DNA of 64,000 nucleotides from an uncultured Lachnospiraceae bacterium (GTDB lineage Bacteria; Bacillota; Clostridia; Lachnospirales; Lachnospiraceae). The stretch's first letter is position 1, and each line of letters begins with the position of its first letter. This document shows, piece by piece, positions 9,045-17,698 of the stretch. The translations under genes and the position numbers were made by a program. The notes beneath the pieces were generated by a model, which saw only the letters and a program-made list of their open reading frames with translations, was not told the DNA's origin and ran no database searches. The stretch covers positions 107,267-171,266 of the forward strand of contig CATLAK010000004.1 in NCBI GenBank assembly GCA_949878435.1. The letters run 5' to 3'.

Positions 9045-11552
9045 TTATATATTAAGAAGCTGTTTTGCCACACGCACAGCGTCCGCCGCATCTTTAGAAT
9101 ATCCGTCAGCGCCGATTTCCTGCGCATATTCCGGTGTGATGACAGCTCCGCCAATCATAATTTTTGCATCTACCCCTTTTTCTTTTGCATATTCTACCAC
9201 ATGCTTCATTTCCTGCATAGTGGTGGTCATAAGCGCCGACATGGCAATGATCCTGGCGTGATGCTTCACAGCCTCATCAATGATTACTTCCTTTGGAACA
9301 TCCTTTCCAAGATCGACGACCTTAAATCCATAATTCTTCAGCATCAATGCCACCAGATTCTTTCCGATATCATGGATATCCCCCGCCACGGTGGCAATCA
9401 CCACCACAGGCATTTCGTCTTTCTCTGATGTGGTTGCAAGGAATGGCTCTAAATATTCAATGGACAGTTTCATCGCCTCCGCGCTGGCAATCAGCTGGGG
9501 CAGAAAGTACTTGCCTTTATCGAACAATTCTCCCACTTCGTTGATGGCAGGCAGCAGCATCTCATTCAAGATTCCGGATGCCTCATGCCCGCTTTCTATC
9601 ATGCATTTCGTGTGTTCCTTGATCTGCTTCCGATTCCCCTTCATCACATCCTGATAAATCTGATTATCCAGCATGGCGGCGCTGGCGCCTTCCTGTGCCG
9701 AAGGCTTTCCTTCTGCTGCTTTGTCCGCATCTGTTTTCTTGTGCACCGCAGGCGCTGCCAAAGCTGTCTGCAGCGCAGCTTTTTCTTTGTAAACATCGAT
9801 TCTTTCGATATACCGCACATCCGCTTCTTCCTTCTTCATCAGAAGATCAGAAGCAAATGCCATATTGACCAGCAGATCCTGGGATGGATTGGCAATTGCC
9901 ATGGTCAGTCCTTCCTGTATCGCCATGGTAAGGAATGCCGTATTGACAAAGCTTCTCTCCGGCAGACCAAAAGAAATATTCGACAGTCCGCAGGTAGTTG
10001 CCAGCCCCTTTTCTTTGCAATAACGGATCGTCTCTAATACTTCCCTTGCAGCACCTGGATTAGCGCCCACCGTTGTCACAAGCCCGTCTACCACAATATC
10101 TTCCTTATTCATGCCGGCTTCAAATGCCATCTGACTGATTTTTTCTATGATAGAAATCTTCTCGCCGAGAGATTCCGGTAATCCTTTATCGGAAAGGGGA
10201 AGCAGGATGAACATAGCGCCGTATTTTTGGGCAAGGGGAAGCAGTTTATCAAGTTTTTCCGTCTCTCCCGATATCGAATTGATCAACGCCCTGCCCGGGT
10301 ATCTGCGAAGGGCAGCCTCCATAACATCCACATGGCTGGAATCGATGGATAACGGCAGATTAGAACTTGTGGTCACCTCATCTAATACCTTAAGCATCAT
10401 TTCCTTCTCGTCAATGCCGCTCATCCCCACGTTGATATCCAGAAGCGCCGCACCGCACGCTTCCTGTTCTTCTGCAAAAGAAAGGACCATATCCAGCGTT
10501 CCCGCCCGCAGTTCTTCCTGCAGCTTCTTTTTGCCGGTAGGGTTGATCCGCTCTCCCACGATCATAAAAGGAGAATCCAGCCCAAAGGATACCGTTTTCC
10601 GCTCGCTGGAAAGGTAACGCATGCCGGAGCGGTTCCTTTTTACCGGCTGCATATCTTTTGTATATGCAGCCAATTTCTCAATATATTCCGGTGTAGTTCC
10701 GCAGCATCCGCCCAGAATACAGGCGCCTGCATCCACCAGCTTTACCATTTCACGCCCAAAAGTATCTGCATCCATGTCATAAACGGTTTCACCTTCACCA
10801 TTTAAGCAGGGCATGCCTGCATTTGGTTTGGCAATGACCGGAATGGATACCACTTCAGAAATAGCCTGAATCAGTTCAACCATTTTATCAGGACCTGTAG
10901 AACAATTTGCACCTATAGCGCTTGCGCCCAGCTTTTCGAGAGTCACCGCTGCCGACACACCATCTGTACCGTAAAGAGTCCTTCCATCCGACTCAAAGGT
11001 AAGCGTCGCCATCACCGGAAGGTCGCAGACCTCCTTTGCAGCAATCAGCGCAGCCCTGGTCTCCTGCAGGCTCATCATGGTCTCTACAATCAATAGATCT
11101 ACACCAGCGTCGCAGACGAATCTGATCTGTTCCTTATATACATCAATCAGCTCCTCGAAATCCATATCGCCAATAGGCGCCAGCTGACGCCCCGTCATGG
11201 TGAGATCTCCAGCCACAAGCGCCTTCCCGCAAGATGCCTCCTTAGACAGCTGGACCAGCCGGTAGTTGATCTTTGCTATCTCGTCTTCCAGTCCATATTC
11301 TTTCAGTTTAATCCGGTTTGCCGTAAAAGTCGGTGCATAAATAATATTGCTCCCTGCCTCTACAAACTCCCTCTGGAGCCCGATAAATACATCGGGATGT
11401 TCCAATATCCACTTTTCAGGACAGACTCCGCCGGGCATTCCTCTTTTCATTAGATTGGATCCCGTAGCGCCGTCCAAATAAATCAATCTATTTTCTACAA
11501 ATTTCTGGAATGCTTCCTTCTTCACATTTCCATCCCTATGCCTTTCTCGCAC
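9045..11552 (-). CDS. metH: Cobalamin-dependent methionine synthase, three-domain form
   Basis: About 830 residues. Domains in order: homocysteine-binding barrel (about 15-310, with zinc ligands in GANCS and GGCCGTTPEY), pterin/methyltetrahydrofolate-binding barrel (about 330-590, VGERINPTGKKKL), B12-binding cap and B12 domain with GDIHDIGKN (about 725-733) as the cobalt-ligand DxHxxG motif. The C-terminal AdoMet reactivation domain of full-length MetH is missing; the protein ends right after the B12 domain. Two GTG starts are possible (11,552 or 11,525); both have GGA-type sites. Likely heads the minus-strand amino-acid block. Confidence 0.9.
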   Translation of the reverse strand: MRERHRDGNVKKEAFQKFVENRLIYLDGATGSNLMKRGMPGGVCPEKWILEHPDVFIGLQREFVEAGSNIIYAPTFTANRIKLKEYGLEDEIAKINYRLVQLSKEASCGKALVAGDLTMTGRQLAPIGDMDFEELIDVYKEQIRFVCDAGVDLLIVETMMSLQETRAALIAAKEVCDLPVMATLTFESDGRTLYGTDGVSAAVTLEKLGASAIGANCSTGPDKMVELIQAISEVVSIPVIAKPNAGMPCLNGEGETVYDMDADTFGREMVKLVDAGACILGGCCGTTPEYIEKLAAYTKDMQPVKRNRSGMRYLSSERKTVSFGLDSPFMIVGERINPTGKKKLQEELRAGTLDMVLSFAEEQEACGAALLDINVGMSGIDEKEMMLKVLDEVTTSSNLPLSIDSSHVDVMEAALRRYPGRALINSISGETEKLDKLLPLAQKYGAMFILLPLSDKGLPESLGEKISIIEKISQMAFEAGMNKEDIVVDGLVTTVGANPGAAREVLETIRYCKEKGLATTCGLSNISFGLPERSFVNTAFLTMAIQEGLTMAIANPSQDLLVNMAFASDLLMKKEEADVRYIERIDVYKEKAALQTALAAPAVHKKTDADKAAEGKPSAQEGASAAMLDNQIYQDVMKGNRKQIKEHTKCMIESGHEASGILNEMLLPAINEVGELFDKGKYFLPQLIASAEAMKLSIEYLEPFLATTSEKDEMPVVVIATVAGDIHDIGKNLVALMLKNYGFKVVDLGKDVPKEVIIDEAVKHHARIIAMSALMTTTMQEMKHVVEYAKEKGVDAKIMIGGAVITPEYAQEIGADGYSKDAADAVRVAKQLLNI

Positions 11553-11782
11553 AAGCCTTCCAAGATAAATTCAAGGCTTAAGTGCGTAAGCTTGAAAATC
11601 CCCTTTTTTATACTGCTTTTTCAATGTTAGCATAATTTCGCCAAAACTACAATTTACAAATATATTCTTTTTTAAGGAAAATTTTAATATATTGCCTCCC
11701 GCTCCCCCTTGTTGACTTCACTTCTCAACTATGGTACTTTTAAATAAGTAAATTTTGAAGAACACAGATTGGAGAATTTATT
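11553..11782. promoter_or_regulatory. Divergent intergenic region between methionine synthase and lipoprotein
   Basis: 230 bases, AT-rich. On the plus strand a good sigma-A promoter lies at 11,712-11,717 (TTGACT) and 11,735-11,740 (TACTTT) with 17-base spacing, serving the lipoprotein. A 7-bp inverted repeat (AAGCCTT/AAGGCTT) at about 11,563-11,587 lies in the metH leader. I looked for S-box or B12 riboswitch cores and saw none. Confidence 0.5.
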
Positions 11783-12310
11783 TTGAAGCATCTATCTTTC
11801 AGAAGGAAAGACGCCGTCTTTTTCAGAATGTTTATCCTTCTTTTCATTCTGTTTATGATGACAGGCTGCAAAAAGAACACGGAACTTGAAAATTATAAAG
11901 CGAACATGAATCAATTCTTTGAAAATGTTAAGATATTCGATTCCTCTATAAATGCAATTGATCCAAATTCTGAAACCGCCGTATCGGAGCTTCTTGCTCT
12001 GCTGGACTCTATGGATACTTCATTTGCACAAATGGCATCCCTTGAAGTGCCGGACGGCTTCCCTGGAGTTGCAGAACTTGCAGACGAAGCAAGCTCATGT
12101 ATGTCAGAAGCAGTATCTTACTATCATCAGGCTTATGAAGGCGGATATGACGCCTCCCTTGAAGATATTGCCCGCCAGAAGTATGAGCGGGCCAACATGA
12201 TGCTTCAATATATCGTTTCCATTTTTCGCGGAGACATTCCGGAAGAGCTTTATACTTCCGATGAAGGAACAGAGGAAATACCTGAAAGTACTGAACCAGT
12301 TGAAGAATAA
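11783..12310 (+). CDS. Small lipoprotein of unknown function
   Basis: 175 residues starting at a TTG (11,783), with TGGAGA about 8 bases upstream. A basic N-terminus and hydrophobic stretch end in the lipobox MTGC (cysteine about residue 29), so the protein should be lipid-anchored on the outer face. The mature part is helical, with an acidic tail (EGTEEIPESTEPVEE). No enzyme motif is seen. It is monocistronic with its own promoter and a strong terminator at 12,336-12,364. Confidence 0.7.
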   Translation: MKHLSFRRKDAVFFRMFILLFILFMMTGCKKNTELENYKANMNQFFENVKIFDSSINAIDPNSETAVSELLALLDSMDTSFAQMASLEVPDGFPGVAELADEASSCMSEAVSYYHQAYEGGYDASLEDIARQKYERANMMLQYIVSIFRGDIPEELYTSDEGTEEIPESTEPVEE

Positions 12311-12335
12311 AAGTTATATTTTAATGCCAACGATG

Positions 12336-12364
12336 AAACGCCTGAGATTCATTCTCAGGCGTTT
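12336..12364 (+). terminator. Strong hairpin terminator, possibly bidirectional
   Basis: A perfect 11-bp stem (12,336-12,346 with 12,354-12,364) and a 7-base loop between the convergent lipoprotein and DUF4870-like genes. A-rich on the left, TTTGATTTA on the right, so it can serve both directions. Confidence 0.8.
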
Positions 12365-12398
12365 GATTTACAATTATGTAACTTAAATGGGTAACTTC

Positions 12399-12683
12399 TT
12401 ATTTTAAGATTCTGATCTTACCGATAAGTGGAACTTCTTTTTCTTCCTGCTTGATTGCAGCTACAAGTCCAAGGATCCAGCATACCATCATGAAGATTGA
12501 CCAGATTCCTGTCAAAATTCCAACGATGGGAATGAATGACAGCAAAGAAACCAGTGAAAACAACATGATTACCAGTGCTTGATTGATGTGGAACTTAGCG
12601 CCTTCCTTGTCTCCTGCAACTAATGCAATGATAAGACCGATCCATGAGATGTACGCTACAATGCTTGTTACCTTTGTGTCCAT
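12399..12683 (-). CDS. DUF4870-like small membrane protein, paralogue 1
   Basis: 94 residues with three hydrophobic segments (about 5-24, 32-55, 58-78) and the internal motif DKEGAKFHINQALVIM. This belongs to the DUF4870/Tic20-like group of small membrane proteins; function unknown. It is a clear paralogue of the next gene (12,738-13,004): same beginning MDTK.TSIVAY and same end EEKEVPLIGKIR. An AAGGAGGAAAA site precedes the ATG. Confidence 0.8.
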   Translation of the reverse strand: MDTKVTSIVAYISWIGLIIALVAGDKEGAKFHINQALVIMLFSLVSLLSFIPIVGILTGIWSIFMMVCWILGLVAAIKQEEKEVPLIGKIRILK

Positions 12684-12737
12684 TTTAATTTTCCTCCTTC
12701 ATTATGAACATGTACTTTTTTACCCAATTAATGTTTA

Positions 12738-13004
12738 CTATTTCAGGAGTCTGATCTTACCAATGAGGGGAACTTCCTTTTCTTCCTGATTGATGGCAGC
12801 CACAAGTCCCATAACCCAGCATACAAGCATGAAAATTGCCCAAATCCATCCGATACAGGGAATTATACCGATGAGCGAAAACAGCATAATCACCAATGCC
12901 TGATTGAGATGAAACTTCGCGCCTTCCTTATCTCCCGCAAGAAGTGCAATTACAAGTCCGACCCATGTCAAATACGCCACGATACTTGTTGTTTTTGTGT
13001 CCAT
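12738..13004 (-). CDS. DUF4870-like small membrane protein, paralogue 2
   Basis: 88 residues, about 80 percent identical by eye to the 94-residue protein downstream. The two differ mainly in the loop between the second and third membrane segments, where this copy is six residues shorter. Preceded by AAGGAGGATTATTATT. A promoter on the minus strand at 13,047-13,075 fits this gene as the first of a two-gene unit made by tandem duplication. Confidence 0.8.
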   Translation of the reverse strand: MDTKTTSIVAYLTWVGLVIALLAGDKEGAKFHLNQALVIMLFSLIGIIPCIGWIWAIFMLVCWVMGLVAAINQEEKEVPLIGKIRLLK

Positions 13005-13046
13005 TAATAATAATCCTCCTTAAGGTAAAAATTAAGTCACTTCATA

Positions 13047-13075
13047 ACTATACATGAAAATATTAAAGATTGCAA
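13047..13075 (-). promoter_or_regulatory. Promoter for the DUF4870-like pair
   Basis: On the minus strand TTGCAA (13,070-13,075) and TATAGT (13,047-13,052) with exactly 17 bases between them, about 43 bases before the ATG at 13,004. Confidence 0.65.
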
Positions 13076-13093
13076 GTGAATCTTAAAAAATTA

Positions 13094-13522
13094 TTAAATA
13101 AGTAAAATATTTATTATTTTCACTGCCCATTGGAACAAAATGACAACGATTGCTGTGTACATATAATACTGTATGTGTATTTCTTTCGTCTCGATTGTAC
13201 CTTTTATATGCTTGCGGTAAAAATATAGAAGCATAAAATGCAGATATGCCAGAACGCCGTAAATAACAGTCGGGTTGAGCAAAAAACTTCTTCCTATGTC
13301 TCCGCAAAACAGATAATAAAATGCTCTGGTCCCACCGCATCCAGGACATGGAAAACCGGCGATTCTGCGTACCTGACAGGCTGCCAATTCGCCATACCGC
13401 TCATACCCGCTATGGGCAAACCAGATACCGGCAAGACAAAAAGGCAGCCAAAATCCTTTTCCTATCTGGTAAAAGATTTCGTCCGCCCTGTATTTTTTAT
13501 TAGCATTAATTTTAGTAGAAAT
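13094..13522 (-). CDS. DUF2752 family membrane protein
   Basis: About 142 residues if started at the ATG at 13,522 (longer in-frame starts up to 13,558 overlap the upstream gene). The family signature is the motif FPCPGCGGTRAF, with three cysteines or near-cysteines in CPGCG, followed by hydrophobic spans. DUF2752 proteins are uncharacterised and often accompany TM2/DUF4870-type and zinc-ribbon membrane proteins, as here. The start overlaps the end of the zinc-ribbon gene, so translation is probably coupled. Confidence 0.75.
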   Translation of the reverse strand: MSTKINANKKYRADEIFYQIGKGFWLPFCLAGIWFAHSGYERYGELAACQVRRIAGFPCPGCGGTRAFYYLFCGDIGRSFLLNPTVIYGVLAYLHFMLLYFYRKHIKGTIETKEIHIQYYMYTAIVVILFQWAVKIINILLI

Positions 13523-14120
13523 CATACTGCATTTCATTGATAAGCTCATTATATGCACTGGTTCCGCCTATAACAAACATGGCAATTACAATCAAAAATC
13601 CGATACCGCCTGTAATAATGCCTGCAATCGCCATTCCCTTACCGTCATACTTAAAGCACAATGTAATGATACCGATCACTACTGCTGCAATTGCCAGCAC
13701 TGCGCTGAATAAGGGAAGGCAGCAGCATATAAGGGACAAGATGCCGCATACCAAAGATGCAATAGAAAATCCGATGTTCCCGCCGCCCTGCTTGGTCTCG
13801 TTATCGCCTGTGTTGTAGTATTGAGGCGACTGCACATCATAATAAGGATTTGATCCTGTATTGCTGTTGTTGTAACTCTGCGAATCAGACCCGCTGTATG
13901 AATTGATCTTAATCTCCTCTGAAGATAAAATCGGTGCCGGCTTCTGCTCTTCCGCATCCGTTATCTTCTCATATACAGGTGACTGCGCCTGACCGGAAAC
14001 TGTTTCTTCTGCCTGATTATCCTGTTCCTGTCCGGCAGCCGCCTGCAGCTTTGCGCCACAGTTCCTGCAGAACTTGGAATTTTCATCATTTTCATTTCCA
14101 CATTGTGTACAATAAATCAT
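13512..14120 (-). CDS. Zinc-ribbon membrane protein (DUF4190-like)
   Basis: 202 residues. The N-terminal zinc ribbon has paired cysteines in YCTQCGNEN and FCRNCGAKL (residues 4-24). A Ser/Asn/Gln-rich linker (about 60-115) leads to two membrane segments with a short loop (GFSIASLVCGILSLICCCLP, then AVLAIAAVVIGIITLC) typical of DUF4190. Function unknown. GGGAGAG precedes the ATG. It heads the unit with the DUF2752 gene. Confidence 0.75.
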   Translation of the reverse strand: MIYCTQCGNENDENSKFCRNCGAKLQAAAGQEQDNQAEETVSGQAQSPVYEKITDAEEQKPAPILSSEEIKINSYSGSDSQSYNNSNTGSNPYYDVQSPQYYNTGDNETKQGGGNIGFSIASLVCGILSLICCCLPLFSAVLAIAAVVIGIITLCFKYDGKGMAIAGIITGGIGFLIVIAMFVIGGTSAYNELINEMQYDFY

Positions 14121-14224
14121 TTTACTCTCCCTCTTCCACCAAATATTTATATCTATTTTAAAATAAGAATCCCAAAATGTCCATAAAAATATTTTTCAGG
14201 GTAAAAAACAGGCAAACTTAACAA

Positions 14225-14253
14225 TTGAAAATCATTTTGAGAAGTGATACTAT
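14225..14253 (+). promoter_or_regulatory. Promoter for the CPBP protease gene
   Basis: TTGAAA (14,225-14,230) and TACTAT (14,248-14,253) with a 17-base spacer, followed 16 bases later by AAGGAGT and the ATG at 14,284. Confidence 0.7.
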
Positions 14254-14283
14254 TATAAAAAAATTGATAAGGAGTACAAAACA

Positions 14284-15141
14284 ATGAAATATTTGAAAAA
14301 AACGGGCTGGTTTATTGTCGCCATGCTGCCGGCACTGCTCTCCTTTCTGTTACAGATTGGGATGGCAGTTTTGGTATTAGTTGTCATTATGGTAAGTGAA
14401 CTAGCCAGCCAGCAAGGGACACTTTCTACCGATGAAATCCTTAATTTTGCTGTAAACAGCTATATGGAAAATGCAGTGTACCCTATATTTTTCTATCACG
14501 TATTGGGTATACTGGTATTTGGTCTTTGGTACTACCTTGCATATGGCAGGAAGAAACGCCCCGTTGGCACGGAACAGCCGACGGTGAGCAAAGCAGCAAT
14601 CATCATCTGGCTTGGCGTATGCATCCAAATATTTACATCCTGCGCGCTTAATCTTATTCAGATACTTGCACCAGACTTACTTAAAAATTATATAGAACTG
14701 ATGGAAGCTGCCGGTATCACCGAAGCCAATCTGATCACGATTCTTTCTGTCGTTGTTCTTGCACCGATTGGTGAAGAGCTTTTGTGCCGGGGAATCATTT
14801 TCAGACTGGCGGGCAAAGTAAGCAGTAAATTCTGGATTGCCAATATCGTTCAGGCATTCGCCTTTGGTCTGATACATGCGAATCTGGTTCAGGGAACCTA
14901 CGCTTTCTTTATGGGGCTTGCATTAGGATACATATATGGAAAGTATCGCCGCATCTGGCTTTGCATGCTGCTGCACGCATCCATCAATGGTTCCTCCATG
15001 CTCCTTGACTCCTATTTTAATCTGTACCCTGAAAAATATGATATTCCTGTCTTGGTGGCACATTTCGTTGTCTCGCTGTTATTTATGGTCGTATGCTTTA
15101 AACTGTTAGGGAAACGGAAGCCTATCGATGAAGAAGCCTGA
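14284..15141 (+). CDS. CPBP-family intramembrane glutamic endopeptidase
   Basis: 285 residues, about eight hydrophobic segments. The catalytic motifs of the CPBP (Rce1-like, Abi) family are present: EELLCRGIIF (EExxxR, about residue 162), FGLIHANL (about 197-204) and LHASIN (about 229-234). Bacterial members process membrane peptides or modify bacteriocin immunity; the substrate here is unknown. Own promoter (14,225-14,253) and terminator (15,188-15,223). It is the last host gene before the prophage. Confidence 0.88.
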   Translation: MKYLKKTGWFIVAMLPALLSFLLQIGMAVLVLVVIMVSELASQQGTLSTDEILNFAVNSYMENAVYPIFFYHVLGILVFGLWYYLAYGRKKRPVGTEQPTVSKAAIIIWLGVCIQIFTSCALNLIQILAPDLLKNYIELMEAAGITEANLITILSVVVLAPIGEELLCRGIIFRLAGKVSSKFWIANIVQAFAFGLIHANLVQGTYAFFMGLALGYIYGKYRRIWLCMLLHASINGSSMLLDSYFNLYPEKYDIPVLVAHFVVSLLFMVVCFKLLGKRKPIDEEA

Positions 15142-15186
15142 ATAACAAGTGCTGCACCTTATGACATATCCTAATGATAATACAGT

Positions 15187-15223
15187 AAAATGCCCCAGAT
15201 CTTAAAGTCTGAGGCATTTTTAT
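15187..15223. terminator. Bidirectional terminator at the host side of attL
   Basis: AAAATGCC pairs with GGCATTTT and an inner 5-bp stem extends it, with T-runs on both strands. It ends the CPBP gene on the plus strand. Before the phage inserted it would also have followed the GGGtGRT gene, whose displaced last codons remain at 15,267-15,307. Confidence 0.75.
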
Positions 15224-15265
15224 TATGATAAATTGACTTTCGGTATGAGAATGCGTTTATTACAA

Positions 15266-15307
15266 TTTAGAATTTTCCTTCCTTCGCTGCTTCTTCCACC
15301 GAAACAG
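15266..15307 (-). repeat. attL: displaced 3' end of the GGGtGRT gene
   Basis: 42 bases that match 51,737-51,778 with three differences; the inner 31 bases (15,277-15,307) differ at one position only. Read on the minus strand it encodes VSVEEAAKEGKF plus a stop, identical to the present C-terminus of the GGGtGRT protein. All three differences are synonymous. This is the left attachment site. Confidence 0.92.
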
Positions 15308-15341
15308 GCAAGCCTTGAAAATCAAGCATTTTCTCACATTT

Positions 15342-15357
15342 TGTATATTACTCGTGT
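15342..15357 (+). repeat. Candidate integrase arm site, attL side
   Basis: TGTATATTACTCGTGT, 35 bases inside attL. The identical 16-mer occurs at 51,606-51,621 inside attR. Direct repeats near both ends but outside the core are the expected layout of arm-type integrase sites. Confidence 0.55.
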
Positions 15358-15403
15358 TTTACGTTACCCACTTCATACATTTTTACACGTTTCAAAGGCA
15401 TTC

Positions 15404-16924
15404 TTATGATGCTTCTATAAGAGTAACAAGGTTGCTATTTTTTGTCAAGTACCAGCCCGACTTTAATTTGTAGAAATCTTCCGTTTCTTCAACAACGGTG
15501 AATACTTCTCCATATCCTGCCGCGCCTGCTGCCTCTGCCGCATAATCCGGCGTCGCACGATAGCTTACACCATCATCACCAGTATAGATAATTTTCACAT
15601 ATTTCTTGATTCCTTTTTCTATAAACTGCACGAGATCAGCACGCTTTGTTATGTACCAACCCGACTTTAATTTATAGAAGTCTTCCATTTCTCCTATAAC
15701 AGTGAATACTGCTCCGTATCTTGCCGCACCTGCTGCCTCTGCTGCATAATCCGGCGTCGCACGATAACTTACACCATCATCACCAGTATAAATAATTTTA
15801 AGATTTCCAGTAATTCGTTTAACCTCTTCTCCCTGCTTATCCTGCGTGTTTCCTTTAATAGGCACTCCCGTTTCCAGCATTGCGCTTAAAACGCGCTTTA
15901 TTTTAGTTCCGTAATCTGCGCCTGCCGCCCAACCTTTCCCTTTTGGATTTTCCTTTTGTCCCAGCCATTCCACGTAGGGGGCACACCCCTTTTCTACCCA
16001 TTTATACCTCGGATCAATGCAATTCCCATTTAATTGGTCAGCAGTTGCGTATGCTTTCAGATGTTGTATTTGAGCTCTTACACCCTCTCGCATAGTAGAA
16101 AAGCTATTTCCCTTTATCCCACATTTTGTAACTCCCATTCCGCAAAAATTATTCTGATCCAGCGTTACCGCCGAACCGCTGAAGGTAAAGTTTCCCGTCT
16201 CAATCATAGATTGTGCGGCTGCTATATCTCCGCGCACTCCTTCCTTTTCTCCTTCTTCTATATATATATTCGCAAGTTCTGTTGCGTAGGAAGAAGTGTG
16301 CGAGTTTCTACCTATTATATATGTGGCAATTTGGTCTGCACTTGCTACAGCTTTACCCATGATTGGGGTTAGTCTCAAGTCGGATTTACTTGCATCTGTA
16401 GATTCAATAGATTCTTTAAATGTTTTCCATGTGCTTTCAAACAAATTGTAATAGTAAGGGTTCGGGCAAATCTTTCCTGTTACGTCATAGTGCCGTATTA
16501 CATTTTCTGGTGGTATATTGTACTTTTTCATCAACAGCCGTGTTAATTCCATTGTAGCTGTTACAGTTTCCAGCGTAAAGTACCAATCTTTGTCGGTGGC
16601 GTTCTGCGTTCCGGTATTCTTTTTCTTTACTGCCATTTCTATTCCAATGGAATTCGAATTTCTGCATGTAGGATGCTTGTACGTTCCAGACGTGCCGCAA
16701 TGCCACGCTATATCATCATCCTCAACAATTTGAAAAATCTCCCCTATATGACCTACTATATAATGTGCAGACGCCCCTACATACTCTCTCGCCCAATATG
16801 CAGCTAAATTTTCAGCAGTGGAAAGACCTCCAAAATAATGAATCACAATGTACTTGATTCTTTCCGTGCTGTTTTTATCCGTGAAATTTATTTTTGTAAT
16901 ATACTTCCTATTAATATTATTCAT
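15404..16924 (-). CDS. Endolysin: N-acetylmuramoyl-L-alanine amidase plus glucosaminidase-like domain
   Basis: 506 residues. Residues about 1-155 form an amidase_2 (PGRP-like) domain with zinc ligands in IVIHYFGG, the AHYIVG segment and RHYDVTGKICPNP. Residues about 185-345 resemble a LytD-type glucosaminidase (AAAQSMIETGNFTF, NNFCGMG, YKWVEKGC). The C-terminus has two near-identical SH3-like wall-binding repeats, each beginning IIYTGDDGVSYRATPDYAAE. Two catalytic domains cutting different peptidoglycan bonds would give fast lysis. Last gene of the late operon, after the holin. Confidence 0.9.
   Translation of the reverse strand: MNNINRKYITKINFTDKNSTERIKYIVIHYFGGLSTAENLAAYWAREYVGASAHYIVGHIGEIFQIVEDDDIAWHCGTSGTYKHPTCRNSNSIGIEMAVKKKNTGTQNATDKDWYFTLETVTATMELTRLLMKKYNIPPENVIRHYDVTGKICPNPYYYNLFESTWKTFKESIESTDASKSDLRLTPIMGKAVASADQIATYIIGRNSHTSSYATELANIYIEEGEKEGVRGDIAAAQSMIETGNFTFSGSAVTLDQNNFCGMGVTKCGIKGNSFSTMREGVRAQIQHLKAYATADQLNGNCIDPRYKWVEKGCAPYVEWLGQKENPKGKGWAAGADYGTKIKRVLSAMLETGVPIKGNTQDKQGEEVKRITGNLKIIYTGDDGVSYRATPDYAAEAAGAARYGAVFTVIGEMEDFYKLKSGWYITKRADLVQFIEKGIKKYVKIIYTGDDGVSYRATPDYAAEAAGAAGYGEVFTVVEETEDFYKLKSGWYLTKNSNLVTLIEAS
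15434..15807 (-). repeat. Tandem duplicated wall-binding repeats within the endolysin
   Basis: Two copies of an approximately 60-residue unit, nearly identical at DNA level over the segment encoding IIYTGDDGVSYRATPDYAAE. The high DNA identity indicates a recent duplication or ongoing gene conversion. Confidence 0.8.
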
Positions 16925-17075
16925 CCACTAAGCCTTCCTCTCCATCAAATCCCATTGTATCTGGCTGAAAGCCGTTTCTAAATTTGATTAGCATTTCATC
17001 ATTCATTGTTTTTACATGCTCTCTTATTTTAGTCAGTTCATCCGGCTTTAAATTTTTAGTTTGTTCGCTACTCAT
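16917..17075 (-). CDS. Small phage protein between holin and endolysin
   Basis: 52 residues from the ATG at 17,075, which follows AAAGGATGG. It starts MSSEQTKNLKPDELTKIREH and ends DGEEGLVDE; soluble, charged and helical. It overlaps the endolysin start by 8 bases. No known family recognised; its position in the lysis cassette suggests a lysis accessory role (inference). Confidence 0.65.
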   Translation of the reverse strand: MSSEQTKNLKPDELTKIREHVKTMNDEMLIKFRNGFQPDTMGFDGEEGLVDE

Positions 17076-17141
17076 GCCGTACCATCCTTTCTGCCGCAAA
17101 TCCCCACAAGTTTTTTTGTACCTGTGGGGATTAATTCAGTA

Positions 17142-17663
17142 TTATGACTTTTTTCCTACCTTGTCTTTTGCGTCGCGCTTTTCTTCCTTTTCTTCGTCTG
17201 GTTCTAATATATCAATACCTGCTTCAATTAGCTTTTCCGTAACTGCTAATCCTTTAATCAGCACATTAGGGATGTTATATCCCAATTCTACGAGATTTTC
17301 TAATATGCTGCGTGCTTCATTGACTATCAGCATGGCAAGTACCCACCAACCAATAAAGCGCAGGAACGAAAGGTCAACCCCAAGCATGTCTTTTCCGAAG
17401 TTTACAAATACAGATGCAACCAAAAATGCCACAAGAATTACTACCCAATATCCTAGTTTTTTAATGGCACCTATTGCCCCTACTTTGCTACTTTCTTCTT
17501 TTTTCTTGTTGGCTTTGACCCATCCCGTGATCCAGTCCGCCACATTCAGCAGAAGGAATGCTGCAAAAACATACCAGTATGTACCAAAAACGATAGTCAG
17601 TACCGCAACAATTCCTCCCACAATAGCGTTATACCTGTTTGCAAAAATATTAATGTTGTTCAT
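17142..17663 (-). CDS. Phage holin (toxin secretion/phage lysis holin family)
   Basis: 173 residues with about four hydrophobic segments (10-40, 68-88, 98-118) and a highly charged tail (EPDEEKEEKRDAKDK). The motif LLLNVADWITGWVKAN is typical of the phage_holin_4 family. It forms the membrane lesions that let the endolysin out. A perfect 10-bp hairpin follows at 17,105-17,134. AGGAAAAAGG precedes the ATG. Confidence 0.88.
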   Translation of the reverse strand: MNNINIFANRYNAIVGGIVAVLTIVFGTYWYVFAAFLLLNVADWITGWVKANKKKEESSKVGAIGAIKKLGYWVVILVAFLVASVFVNFGKDMLGVDLSFLRFIGWWVLAMLIVNEARSILENLVELGYNIPNVLIKGLAVTEKLIEAGIDILEPDEEKEEKRDAKDKVGKKS

Positions 17664-17698
17664 CCTTTTTCCTCCCTATATGTTGTTTTTGTATATTT

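Noticed and set aside
11553..11782. Possible SAM or cobalamin riboswitch upstream of methionine synthase
   Set aside because: I could not find the conserved cores of either; only a short inverted repeat is present.
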